Origin: Hydrangea macrophylla
Lineage: Eukaryota > Streptophyta > Magnoliopsida > Cornales > Hydrangeaceae
Length of the DNA: 64,000 nucleotides
Reading direction: 5' to 3'
Assembly: GCA_033977485.1 (NCBI GenBank)
Contig: CM066983.1
Location: forward strand, 108,033,580 to 108,097,579
Part shown: positions 28,858 to 41,110 of the stretch, one piece after another
Numbering within the stretch: the first letter of the stretch is position 1
Layout of the letters: every line of letters begins with the position of its first letter
Notes under the pieces: model-generated
Database searches by the model: none
What the model saw: the letters and a program-made list of their open reading frames with translations, nothing else
Told to the model about the DNA's origin: nothing
Position numbers and translations under genes: made by a program

Positions 28858-30240
28858 ACATGGGTTAAATGAAAAAGGCCGACCCACATGGTTGTTCTCA
28901 TCCTTTCTACCACAGCCACGTAACAGTAAATCAATAATCACCGAATTGATGCCTCTTTACCACAACCCTCATTTTGTTTCTATGTGATTATATATATACA
29001 AGTTTCTGCTCAATGTATATTACTAAGTCAAATGAAAAAATTTCGTTTTCCAGCAGAGAAACATTGGACTCATGCCCTTTTTTTCTTGCATTGGGGGTTC
29101 GATGTAGACTCTAATTATATTTATAATCCTCATTTACCCTTTCGCAAGTTCAAAGCGTGGTTTGTTTAATTTTAAAACAAAGGCCATGGTTTTTATTTGC
29201 AATTTTGTCCAATTTTGTCTTGATTTGGATCTGTATTTTTCGAAACAACCGTATCTTTTGCAGGACTATGGCAAAGTAATTAGATCTGAATTTGTTTCTT
29301 ATAACTTTACTAGACTTCAGTGGATTTTTCATCTAGGTTCAGTTTGGGACGTCTCACTTTTTTTCAGGTTCTTGTGAGAAACAATGTAAGCACAGACTTT
29401 TGTAGAAGAAATTGGCACTCGACAAACACTTTCTTTGCTTTTCTAAACAACCTCTTATAACTCGACAACATGAGGAACAGTCTTAGGTAATTTTTTAGGT
29501 ACTTTTTCTACTGTTTTCAAGTGTGATTGATAACATGTACAAGTGTTTCGACCATTAAACATTTTAGAACATGACAAAAAGTACTCAAGAAAATATACTG
29601 GAATGTTGTCCATAATAAAACTCGAAAAGGCTCCATTAGATTCATAGATCTAGTGAGAAAAAGAAAAACCAAAAACGCTTTTTGTTGTTGTTACTACGGA
29701 AAAAGGAATCAACAGAAAATAAGATGTAAAGTAAATTAGAATTTTGAATTTTACGAGTAAATTCTCTGCTTCTTTTTCTTATTTTCCTATTGGATTTGAA
29801 AACTTGTTAACTTCTAATACTCCGTATTATTTAAGCATGAAGAAAAATAATAGAAAATTCGCCTTTCCTTCTTGTTTTCCATATAATGTTTTTTTTTCCC
29901 CCCTAATATTTGCTAACCAACTAGCGGATTACAAATATAAGACAAAGTTCTTGTTTTACGTCTGAATATGACATATAAGGCAATAGAGCAAGTTTAGACC
30001 ATGGCCAAATATGCTATGTTGGTGTTAAAAATTAAAGAAAGGGAAATTTTTAGTTTTCAGCCGCATATGCTTATATTATTTGAGGTTATTATATAATAAC
30101 ACTATGTTCGGGCCTTTGAAAATGTCAAAAAGCAAGCTAACTTTGGAGGAACTCTTTTAACTTTTCTTCTTATTTTAACTCTTTTTTTCTTTTTATTTGA
30201 TGGGAGTATTGTCTAAGCCGGACAAGAAAATAATCCGGCA
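28858..30240. other. AT-rich intergenic DNA
   Basis: Only short biased frames are present. I see nothing supportable between the SINE and the G-tract region. Confidence 0.5.
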
Positions 30241-30291
30241 CTGTGACTCAAACTGGAATTGTTCTTTTCTTCTTCTTGTTTTTTTTTTTTT

Positions 30292-30510
30292 GGGGGGGGG
30301 GGGGGGGGAATGCAATGACATGATGTTTTGGAATAATGTTATGCTTTCCAAATCTGTATCACCAATGCTTTGAATCTGTATCACCAATGCTTTGCCAGTT
30401 AAGTTGGGGTGGGGGGGGGGGGGGGGGGGGGGGGTCTATGAACCGAATTTTGGAATAATGCCATGATTCCCAAATCTGTATCACAAATGCTTTGCCAGTT
30501 AAGTTGTGGT
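30292..30510. repeat. Duplicated segment with two long G tracts
   Basis: A roughly 75-bp segment (TTTTGGAATAATG...TGCTTTGCCAGTTAAGTTG) occurs at 30330-30405 and again at 30448-30506. Runs of 17 G (30292-30308) and 24 G (30411-30434) precede the copies. Confidence 0.8.
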
Positions 30511-30657
30511 AGTGATCCGTGGTACGGTACCACACATCGCTACACGTGGTACAAACGCAAGAAAAATATGATTCAAACGAAAGAGAAATCAAAATTCGAG
30601 AAGTTCAATGGTAATAGAAGATTAGCATTGCAGTTGTTCCTCCTGAACCAAACAAAA

Positions 30658-30691
<34 letters not shown>

Positions 30692-30782
30692 CATGCTCCC
30701 AGTAATATATAATGTACATTCAATCACATGGACAAAAAAATATTCACCTTCAAGAGCCAGTCTTTTGCACTTGTTCTGTTCT

Positions 30783-30813
<31 letters not shown>

Positions 30814-30888
30814 CATCCTTTTACACTTGACAGATTTCAAGAACCTATGGTTAATTTGAAAGAATATCCAGAAGCATCACCAGGGCCC
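30511..30888. other. Intergenic DNA with (GA)n
   Basis: It holds a (GA)n microsatellite (30662-30690) and a T-rich tract (30783-30815). It is probably beyond the 3' end of SIG6. Confidence 0.4.
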
Positions 30889-31003
30889 CGTTTGGTAAAG
30901 ATTCTGCGTTGCAAATCGCGGAATTCTCAAACGGCTTTGGATCCGCAATTGGAGGACCCATTGAGCGATTGGGCCTCCAATCGCTGTTCCCAAACAGGCC
31001 TTT
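30889..31003. mobile_element. Small TIR element next to SIG6 stop codon
   Basis: The ends are GGCCCCGTTTGGTAA and TTCCCAAACAGGCC, giving an inverted terminus of the GGCC.GTTTGG type common in plant MITEs. It ends three bases from the SIG6 stop codon, so it forms the start of the 3' UTR. No clear target duplication was found. Confidence 0.55.
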
Positions 31004-31006
31004 GAC

Positions 31007-34000
31007 CTAAACAAGTAAATCTGCATAGGCATCTAGTCCTTGGTTGTCGAGGTTTTGCTTCAGCTTGTACAAAGCCCGGCTTTCTAGCTGTCGAACTCTC
31101 TCCTTAGACAATCCAAAAACAGCACCAATTGCTGAAAGTGATTTTGGATTGCCATCCTCAATTCCATACCTGAGTCTGATAATTTTCCTCTCTTTAGGGC
31201 TGAGAATACCGAGGAGGTTGCATATATGCCGCCTCATAAACTGTTTCGCCACGCTCACATCTGGACTCTCAACTGCAGTGTCAGCAGTAATTTCCTGTAA
31301 CCATAACAACAATATCAGATTCCCCGTAATTTACGTAGAAAATTTGTAAAATGCAGACTTATACTGCCCAAACTAAACTACCACAGGATTCCCGATAATA
31401 GATATAATGGAATGTTTTGTGCATCCCATGAACATAAACGAGTCAATTCACAATTCGTAAATTATATTAATACAGAAATCCGCCGTCTTGTACTTTATTG
31501 AGATGATATAATTGATGACTTTAAGCAAAAATTTCTAATAGCCATCATTTTCCCAAATGGCCTCGTTCAATATTGATGGATATCCCTTGAAATGTTTTAC
31601 AAGTTGTGAAACAGTCCATATGGGAACACACAAACAGGCCATAAAGAGCTTGTTTGGGCGTCTTTGAATGCAATATTGCATCCATACTAATACATAACAT
31701 TTTAACTGAAAAGACGACGATCTTGAATGGCTCCAGTTAGATAAATAGTGCTCATTTCAAAAATGATACTTCAAATCATTGAGTCTTGTCATTCCAAGAA
31801 AACATAGAAATGATCACATAAGAAGGGCTTTGATAAAACATCGATTTAAGATACTACACGAATTTTGAATGAGCCTATTGAATTGAAGTTCCAACCAAAC
31901 ATTCTATAACTGTTTTAGCTGGTAAAAATGCTCTGGATACTTGTGAATGTACCCTCACACCTTCCCTCATAACTTTCATCTTTTAATCAAATTTGATTTT
32001 AAGTTCGGCCAGACTGAGGTCAAGAGAAGAAAAAATCATACCTGGAATGTGGTACTTTGGTCCGTCCACACAGGCTGTTGCAAAGAAAGAGGCATTCTTG
32101 CGGAAAATAGCACCCTTTCCAATTTATCAACTGTAATTCCAGCATGTAACGCAATTTCCTCTTTTGTTGGTCGATGATTTCCTTCTCGAATGCACGATCT
32201 CTTTGCTTCTGTCACCTTGTACAGGAGGCTATATACACTGTCCTGCAACATCAAGTTCCCCGTGGATCAGAACCTAACCAATTCAATAACTCGGATTGCT
32301 ATCCCATATTTAGTTGAAATTTGGAAATTCTGTATAGAAATCACTGAACGTGAACGGATTAAGATATAGATAGCAAAAAACAGGAAAAGGAGGTATAGAG
32401 ATGGAGATAGAAAAATGATAAAGCGAGAAATATTCGCTATAGAAGTTGAGGAGTGGAGTTCTGGGAACCCCCAACTCATGCCTTTGTATGTAATAATGTA
32501 AAACAGTGTCTCCAAAGTAAAAGCGAAAACAAGTAAGACTTGCTTTTTTTAAAAAGTAAAACATTGTACTAGAGAATATCCTGAAAATAATTTGGAAATG
32601 TAATTACAGAAGTTGACAATGAATTCTTACGATATCATTCCAAACACGCCCTAAATTTTCAAGATAGTTGTAATGAGCATAATTAAAAGATGATATTGTA
32701 GTCAATAATGCAAAAACTGTGTTGAAAATTACAGAAGAGTGAAGGAATATAAGGGTCATTACTGGTAAACGAATTGTCCGAGAATGATGGAATATGGCCT
32801 TCCTAACAGCTTGCCTTATCCACCAATAAGCATAAGAAGCGAAGCGGCAACCAACTTGGGGCTTGAATTTCTCGACACTCCTCATAAGACCCGTACTTCC
32901 CTCCTGCAAAACACGGCTTGTGAATCATAAAGAAACCATATATTTGACTTCTAGTCAGTGTTATAAAGATTTGCAAACTGAATCAGTCACATTCTTCTAG
33001 CACATGCTCTATTGATTGGCAAGGGAAGAAAGTAAACCTAGGAACCATAACACAGTAACTGCAAGCCGAATCAGAACAAGTGACCAAGGTTTTTCATTTC
33101 CGTTCATATATCTTATACATGATCAAACAGAGCATAAGTGTGTATATGCTGAAACCATACAACTTGTGGGATTTGTTGTCTTTTGGTGCAAAAGAAACTA
33201 CAGTTACAACTGCCATGGAGATTATAATGAAAAAAAAAACCCTTCAGTTTTATTTTTATTTTTGGATAAGTATCATAAAGACCAATCCAAGTATTTAATA
33301 ACACATGTAGAATCATATGCAGTATGAAGGAGATATCCCATAAAAAGGCCACAACATGATCTAAGATTGCACATTGTGCATCCAAACTCCAAAGTGTGTC
33401 AAACAGATGCGGACGTCTTCATTCATAATGGGTGTTGCTAAAAGAGAATCCCAGCAGAAAGTCCTCCATACGTTTCAGTGTTCACACCCAAAAAACCGTG
33501 TAAACAAGCATAGCATGTTTGGTTGTAACTAGAATTTGAAAAGCCTCTATCATAACACCAATAGTATAATAGAGTACAAACAATCATCGTGAATGAATCC
33601 ATTTAGATAAATAAAAACTCCACAATATCTCTTCTTCTGTGTTGCATTTTCTTCGCATATCAAAACTCATTGGCGCAACGGTAAGGTTGCTCCATTGTGA
33701 CCTAGAGGTCACGGGTCCGAATCTGGAAATAGCCTCTCTGCTTATAGGGGTAAGGCTGTGTACATCTCACCCTCCCTAGACTCCATAATGGCGGAAGTCT
33801 CGTGCACTGGGCTGGCCTTTTTTTTTATTTATCAAAACTCATTATCTAATATCTAATCATCATTTTCAAATTAGCACAATTTCCTAAATAGAACTATTCA
33901 AGATCATCAATTCGTAGTTAAAATGCTATATGAAAATATGAATGCAATTACTTCATTAAAGGGCGGGACAAACAGGCCTCGAGGGACCAACTTTGTTTTT

Positions 34001-35246
34001 ATAAGTTTGACCAACTTCGTTTTTGTCGGTGATACTCATTTTCAGGGAGAAACAATAGTCGGCATGCATGTCCCGAAGATAACCATTTTGGTTTACCTGC
34101 AACAAATCCTGAAGGTTGAGACCATGCCCCTGATATCGTTTAGCAATATGGACAACCATACGAAAATTGGCATAAATTAACTTCTCCCGGCTGCTATTCC
34201 CCCGGTGAAGTTGCAACTTCAAGGCACGACAATTAAGTCCAACTGCTTCAGCCCATTCAACCAGTGTTGGCTCACGTTCAAACTGAGATTGAAGCCTACT
34301 CTTCATTTCTTCTAGTCTCATTAAATCCTAATAGACAGTAACAAGAAAAAATAATGATTCCCAGTTAATCAAACCGGCTTGGATTTAGAGAATAGCATGA
34401 ATCACAAACAGACCTGAATTTGAACAATCAACTCAGATTCTTCTTTTGCAGTCAGAAGTTGTTTTGTTTCCGGTTTCCGCAAGAATAATTGTAGGGCGTC
34501 GTTAGGATCGAATGCTGGACTTATATTTCTTTTCAAATCTTGACTTCTAGAAGTGCCAGTTTCATGAATCGTAACTTTCGGCACTCCCCTTCTCTTAGTT
34601 CGCCTTTCTTGAAGACGTGTAGATCTTACTATTATGGCCTCGTCAAATGAAATCTTACCCAATCTTTGGGAACTTGAACTGGAAAAAAAGTCCAAGACAT
34701 CAAGCCTGTATCTTTTTCACCTGAAGCGAGTATATAAAACTATGAAAGAATGCAGTTACACAGTGAACTGACCTAGGAGAAAGAGATCCATCTAGATCTG
34801 CTCCAAATAATAGTGAGTCCTCGGCTAATAGGGCAGCTTCTTTTGAAGCTGTCAAAGCTTTCTTAGCAAGGGCAATCGCGTCATGTGATTCAAAATCCAA
34901 AACATTCTTTGTTTTACTTGGAACAAATGGCAATCTGCAGAGAGATATTAAACAAGAAATTAATAAGAATACGATCAATGATGAGCAATAAGTAATTATG
35001 ACTTTTTTAAAGATCAAACAAATAAGTAAATTGATGCACGAAGGAAGATTAAAAGAGTGATTAATCTTACAAATACCATAAACCTGGCCAGTTAAACAAC
35101 TGGTGTTGAAAATCCTTAAGGAATTGATCCGAATCAAGAACTTCTTCATATCCCATCCCAGTTTCCACTCTCCTCCTATCCAGTGCCACCTTTACCAAGA
35201 AAAAAAATCAAAGGTGATAATATTGAGAAACTGGAAAAACGTTCAA

Positions 35247-35292
<46 letters not shown>

Positions 35293-37105
35293 CTTCATAG
35301 TTGCATAGAGAGAGAGAGAGAGGAGACTTCATAGTTGCATTTGATAGTTGTATTTCACATAAAAATAGATCTTGTGAAAATATTTACTCAATTGATCTAT
35401 TTGAATGAAAGATCATAATTGTTTCTGGAATTAAGTTTGGTTTTCCACATATATGCAGCTAAAATATATTAGAAAAGTCTCACCTGGAATGTTCTATCTT
35501 CCTTCATTATGTGCAAGAAAGGCTTACTCTCCTCCCTCTGATCTCGTAGAAGAACTGAAGTAGGAAAATGTTGAGCTAATGATGATGAAGTTGCCATAGA
35601 GGTAACTGAAGGAGCGGGTTGCTCATGAAGCATTAAAACTACAAAACAATTAGCAAAATAGCCTGAACTTGATGTCATGGAAACCAGAACTTTTTAACAA
35701 CTATGAGGTAGTAGAATATAATAGAATTACTTTCTCCTAGCAATTATACATCTTTTGGAGCTAAACAAAGATATGTTTTACTATATTAGAGATGATTTTG
35801 ACAAGGAGAAGAACCCATCTGCAAAACTATTTAAGTCATCATACTAACATACAATAAATATATTTGTATATATATACCATACTTCGTACAATAATTTAAA
35901 CTTTGTATCAACATAGGCACCATAAAAGCCCAATTATATGAAGCCAATCGCTTACAAATTCAACTTAAGGAACATCAACTTGCAAATGAATCTCGGGAAA
36001 GGGGGCGTGGAGGAGGGACCGCGATTCATGGGCAAATGTGAATTAAACCATACTACCTACTTGTGGAAGCTTGATAAACATTGTTGGGCCCATTCTCTAA
36101 CAGTTTAAGCTTTTGGAGCAACTAATGACTTAATATAGTATGAGAGTCTTGTTTGTGGGAGGCCGTCTCGGGTTCGACTCTCCATCCCCTCTTTGGTGTG
36201 CATATTTGCACTTTGTTATCTGTCTCCACTATAATGGAGCTCAGTTTGTAGGCTCTCCACGTCACACATGAGGGAGGGTGTTGAAGATTGGTACACAGTG
36301 TTGGGCCCATTCTCTAACATCTTAATATTTTAGAGCTATTGGTGACTTAACACTACTCATCCAAATTGTATTGCACCAGTTTATTTGATTCTAAGAGCTT
36401 AAGGGACTGTTTGATAAAATTGAAACTTAAGTGTTGAATTTTAACTATTGAAAATTTTAAGTGATCGAATTTGCAATACAAAAAAAGTGTCTCAAGTATT
36501 GAAATAGAATACATTCGGTGATTATTCTCATTAAAAAAAATTTCACTTAAAAGATTGTAGTGGGTTTTTAGCTACTTTTTCATTTAAGTGGTACATTGTC
36601 ACCACTTATTTGAGTTATCAAACACAACCTAAGACTTACTTTGTAGCTGTAATTGTCCATATTCCAAACCAATCTGATCAAATTGTAATTGGTTTGTGCT
36701 TATCAGTATATCTGATGGTTTAATTTCAAAACCCAACAATATTTGTGCTTAGAGTCTGGTAATTGCTAAAACTAGATAAAACAGATGAGAATCGAGAACT
36801 GATTGGAAACATGCTGTTTGCAGACAGCACATGCTGTAAAATTTGACGCACAAACTCATTCCAAAATCCACATGCTACTTCTAAAACTTCTTAATTCGAA
36901 TATAGTGCTTCTTTCAATATCAATATTAAACAAGCAAAACATCAAACGATTACTGTATTTCGAACACAACCATTTCGACATAGCTAAACATAAGTCACTT
37001 GAAGTGAACGAAAGTAGGAAAACCCAAAAATAGTATTTCAAACCCTGTGTCAAAACAGCCCGAGTTTCATACACCTGATTTCTTCAGAGGAACGTGTACA
37101 CAAGG

Positions 37106-37136
<31 letters not shown>

Positions 37137-37265
37137 TATACATACATGTATCAGTCAAAGAAAATTGAAGTTGGGAAATGTACCTGAAGAAGGAGGACAA
37201 TTCCTAAGATGGGTTCGTGGAGGAAGTGGTGGAGATGAAGAGAGCAAGTTCCTTCCTGCTTCCAT
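31007..37265 (-). CDS. SIG6: Plastid RNA polymerase sigma factor SIG6
   Basis: Nine minus-strand exons: 37265-37184, 35638-35484, 35189-35071, 34934-34773, 34705-34414, 34327-34097, 32903-32763, 32242-32042, 31294-31007; all GT-AG, total 556 aa. It directs the plastid-encoded RNA polymerase to plastid promoters, in Arabidopsis SIG6 mainly early in seedling greening. The protein opens MEAGRNLLSSSPP (plastid targeting) and has region 1.2 (DALQLFLRKPETKQLLTAKEE), region 2 (REKLIYANFRMVVHIAKRYQ, then FASYAYWWIRQAVRKAI, about 318-390), region 3, and region 4 with LSPKERKIIRLRYG (492-505) and the SKERVRQLESRAL helix-turn-helix (524-536). The N-terminus and the C-terminal DAYADLLV identify SIG6 rather than SIG1-5. 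At exon 3 I chose the GTAAGA donor (35070) because it alone keeps frame with exon 4. A SINE lies in intron 6 and GA repeats in intron 2. Confidence 0.96.
33672..33829 (+). mobile_element. tRNA-derived SINE in SIG6 intron 6
   Basis: It has an A-box-like GGCGCAACGGTAAGG at the start, a B box GGGTCCGAATC (33713-33723), the body block GTAAGGCTGTGTACATC, CTCGTGCACTGGGCTG, and a T-rich end. A 14-bp duplication TATCAAAACTCATT flanks it (33658-33671, 33830-33843). It is antisense to SIG6. Confidence 0.92.
35250..35341. repeat. (GA)n and duplicated 34-bp unit in SIG6 intron 2
   Basis: (GA)n covers 35251-35288, and the unit GAGAGAGGAGACTTCATAGTTGCAT follows it twice (ending near 35306 and 35341). Confidence 0.8.
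36062..36353. mobile_element. TRIM-like miniature LTR element in SIG6 intron 1
   Basis: A direct repeat with core GTTGGGCCCATTCTCTAACA occurs at 36083-36135 and 36299-36353. The spacer holds GGTTCGACTCTCC (36172-36184), which resembles a pol III B box. The right repeat, with its extension from 36280, runs TGTTGAAG...CTTAACA. No coding capacity. Confidence 0.5.
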
Positions 37266-37551
37266 TGAAGTACATATGGCGGTGCGCGTGTGTGTGTGTG
37301 TATAGGAGGGTTTTCTCTCAATTGGGTGTCACTGTGAGGGATAATACTATATGGGTTCTTCCTACTTCAGTGTTTTTGTAGATAAACAGAGTTTGGAGGC
37401 ACCATTTTCTGGAAACTCTTGGTTTGCCTCAAAATTCTGAAAAGCCAGGTAAAGGATGAGGTTGTTTTCTAATACTCTCCCTCCTCCTCCTGTCAACTTC
37501 GCTAAAATAGTAAAATATCCCGGAAATTTGCGGCTATGCCCTTTTCTTCTT
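37266..37551 (-). promoter_or_regulatory. SIG6 upstream region (residual)
   Basis: Only about 286 bp separate the SIG6 start codon from the TIR element that begins at 37552. It includes (GT)n at 37283-37300. The native promoter is therefore either in this short stretch or displaced or replaced by the insertion. Confidence 0.4.
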
Positions 37552-38645
37552 GGGTAAATTATGTAAACACCCCCTCTATTATGACCGGTTTTCATTAATA
37601 TCCCCTCATCTTTTTTTTGAACAAACTGACCCCCTTAAGTTTTCCTGTTTTCCACTTACACCCCCTCTGTTATATTTGCCGTCAATAACTTAACGAGATG
37701 GCCCAATTAATTGTTCTAACTTTTTTGCCCCTCTTCTCCCTCCTCTCTCCGTCTCTCTCTCTCTCTAATTTGACAAACAAAGTGTAACAAAGAAGTAGAA
37801 GAAGATCAAAGCTCATAAAACCCCTACCTCTTCAGTTCAGAAAAACACCTCATAAAACCCTAGAAGAAGCAGAAGAAGATCAAAGCTCGCCAGAGATTCG
37901 TCGTCGTTCTCGTCCACCGCCGAGCTTGACCCTCCATAGCTAAGATCTCTGAAACTCTTATCAATTTTCTACCATTTGATGATTGCTTCGAGAGATACAA
38001 AAATGACCGAACCCTTTTTTCCCGAGGACTATATATATCACTATATCTATAACCTTCCTCCAAAAAATGTCCCGCCGATGAGAAATCGCAGTCTACTACA
38101 AAATGACGTCGTTGTTCTGACCTGATCCACCATTTCGACTCTTTCTGTTTCTTCTTCGTCTTCTGGGTCAATAAAACTGAAATTTAAGTCATCCTCGAGC
38201 AATATTACTTACGATTCTGACAATCGTTGTTGATTGACGAAGAAATCGAGGTGGGTCTGACTGGAATTGCAGATTCAGATCTGAAAGAAGGCGATGAAGA
38301 TGAAGATGAGTTTGGGAAAAGAGGATGAGACTAATTTCCTGAGCTTTTCTTGGAGACAAAACGCACAGATCCCCCCTGGAGAACTGCTCTTGAGTGGATG
38401 ATCTTTGCATTGGGTGTTTGATTCACCCAAATTAAATGAACTCCTTCTTCAATCGCCAATGTTTGATTGTTTTGCTCCAAAAAATTGTGAATTTTTTAAT
38501 CAACAGAGTGGGTCTCTGTATGTTAATGGGTGTTTCTTGTTGTCGGTATTGTAGTTTGAATTTCATAGCATTGCTTCTTGTTGTGGGTCTCCCTTAATGA
38601 GTAATGAGTGTTGGGGTGTTAACAGGTTTGGCTAATCAATAGTAC

Positions 38646-38684
<39 letters not shown>

Positions 38685-38732
38685 AAATGGTCAAAAGAGT
38701 AAATGAATGGAAATATTGGTATTGTGAGAGTT

Positions 38733-38766
<34 letters not shown>

Positions 38767-38952
38767 GGGGGGGGGGCAAGAAATTGGAATGGCAATTATG
38801 CAAACAATTTATATAGATGTGGGCAATTAAGTCATTTTGTACTATTTTGTACCATTTATATAGATGGAGGGGGTCAATTTGTTCAAAAAAAAAAGATGAG
38901 GGGTATTAGTGAAAACCAATTGTAGTAGATGGAGTGTTTACATAATTTACCC
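37552..38952. mobile_element. 1.4-kb long-TIR DNA element upstream of SIG6
   Basis: The ends 37552-37640 and 38865-38952 are inverted copies (GGGTAAATTATGTAAACAC, then a TTTTCA.TAAT..CCCTCATC block and TTTTTTTTGAACAAA.TGACCCCC). The flanks TTTCTTCTT and TTTCTTTGT agree at 7 of 9 positions, which fits a Mutator-like duplication. The interior holds a GA run (38648-38681), (GT)n (38735-38752) and coding-like but unrecognised stretches (37860-38410), perhaps captured host sequence. Confidence 0.7.
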
Positions 38953-40263
38953 TTTCTTTGTTTTGGAAATGACAGCCCAACCCAGAAGATTGGGCCAGCA
39001 TAAGTTAATTCACCCCAGCCCAACTTAAAAATGATCATTTTATGAAACATCATAGTGGTTTAGGATATGTCATAAGTATATATCAGTCAGGCTCTAAGTG
39101 AGCAATGAAATGGGTGAGCAAAAGTGAGCAATGAAATGGGTGAGCAAAAATGCTCTTATCGTTCACACCGTTTAGATCCCAAAACATTTTAACCAAGTTT
39201 TAAAATATTGTAAATTGGGCAACCATTTTGGTTTTTAAATGCACATTAATTTTGAGGTTATAACATTTCATGATCTATCTGGGACCAACATAAAATTTTC
39301 CTAAAACCTCTCCTGTGTTCTTTTTCTTTTTTTTTTTTTTTTTTTAATCCTTCTTCGGAAAGGTAACTTAATATCCTGTCAAAAAAATTCTAATAAAAAA
39401 TATGTACAATTTTATTTGAATCTTTTTTGACAGGATATTTACATTCGAAATATTGTATGCTTCATTCTTCTATATTTTGTAGTGTAATTGGACTCATATG
39501 TATTATTGTGTCTACGTGGCACATATCTAGACCAATAGAAGGGAACAGATGCGTGAATAATGCCTAGGGACACCCCCCTTGGGGCTTTTGTTGGAAGATT
39601 GCAAGCTACTCTTGAGAAGATGCAGAGGAAGGATGGTCCATCATCCATGTGAAAAGAGAAGGGAGCATATGCGCGTATACTATATAGCTGATTTGGGATT
39701 TAATTAATTAGCCTATTTAATTTTTGTTGATAACCCTCTTCTTGTTTAAATTCACCATTGTTGGCAAATAATACTGGCGTTGAATTCCCAAGAGAGTTTC
39801 TTTGTTCACTTTCCGGCTGGAAAAAAGTTTTATAAATAGTGTGGGAAGTACCTAAAAAAAAATGTATTAAAGTATTATCCAAAAACGCCAGAAGATGTCA
39901 TACTTTAACTGGGCTGTTCAACTTGTAATTGGATAATTTAGACAACACCCTGACATGTTTATTTCATCCAATTATATATTATGTTCCTAAAGAACAGTAA
40001 TGCTCTGGGGGAAGGGGAAAAAAAAAACTCTAATGTTCTTCTAATTTTTTGTAGCAGATTCTAAAAAGAACTAATACATGCTTACATAAGTAAGACTAAA
40101 TAAGTAAAAATGACAGTACAAACATCTGAGCCAAACTGAAAACCCTCAATCTAAAGATGCTTTTGCCTTTTTCATTTTCCCTCCCTCCCAAATTAAGAAC
40201 TACTTATTATATTGTGGGAATTCCCAAATCAAGAGTACTCTTTAACAAGTTAATTAATGTACA
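38953..40263. other. Intergenic DNA with MITE fragments
   Basis: It contains a TGAGCAAAAGTGAGCAATG direct repeat (39095-39160) related to repeats at 46320-46690, and a T run (39328-39345). Otherwise nothing recognisable. Confidence 0.4.
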
Positions 40264-41060
40264 TTAAATTGTGACACTAACGACCTTATGTTTTGGAATT
40301 CGCCGTGCATCTTTTGTAGAATTCAATTGGTTTACTGCCGGAGGAGCAGCTATTTTCTTTCTCATAGTGTCCATTTGACTCAACCAGTTCTGAAACTTCA
40401 ATTTCAATGGGAATCCAAGCATCAATCGAGTTTTCGTAAACTTCATCACTTCAAAAACCCTGCGGCTAATCTGATCAGAGCAAAAAAGAGAACTTCCAGT
40501 AAAACAATTCTTCTAAGTGCGTGCTTTCGATGCAGGAAACATGAAATCTCATTGTGGATGTGGAGAAGAGAATAATATGAAAATAACAAACTCACGGGGA
40601 AAGATCATCCTCAAAAAAGTGAAAAACAGCTAGAAACGGTGAAACATCTTCCACCTGAAGCAGACCTCAATGCTTTTAGATAACCTTAACAAATTTAAAA
40701 TAACAGCAATCAGCTGAAGCTATTGTATGCACTCAACTCAACTAGCAAGCACAGGTCTGTTCCACGTGGGGGAACGCTATTTCTATTTAAATAAAATTCA
40801 ATCCGGCGAATAGAAAAGGCAAAAGGTGACCTATCATGATCAACTATTTGAGACTTTGAGCCCCTGGAAACAGTAATCAGTACTTAAAAAAGAGTAAGTT
40901 GAACACAACATATTTTAAATCTAATTTTGAAAAAGAAATATTGCCCGTCCCATTGTTTCATTGAGTGTCTTGGTAACATGCAAATGACCTGTTACTTAAC
41001 CCCAATGCATCTCGAAACAAAAGAGCAGCAAGAGCATGTTATCATATCTAATGCTATCCA

Positions 41061-41110
<50 letters not shown>

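Noticed and set aside
33672..33829. tRNA gene suggested by A and B boxes
   Set aside because: No cloverleaf can be formed, and the T-rich end with a 14-bp target duplication shows a SINE. The same applies to 28659-28841.
35071..35084. Earlier exon 3 donor (CCAG/GTTTAT, 35083) in SIG6
   Set aside because: It would shift the frame relative to exon 4, whereas the GTAAGA donor at 35070 keeps it and gives the expected GLWYLL junction.
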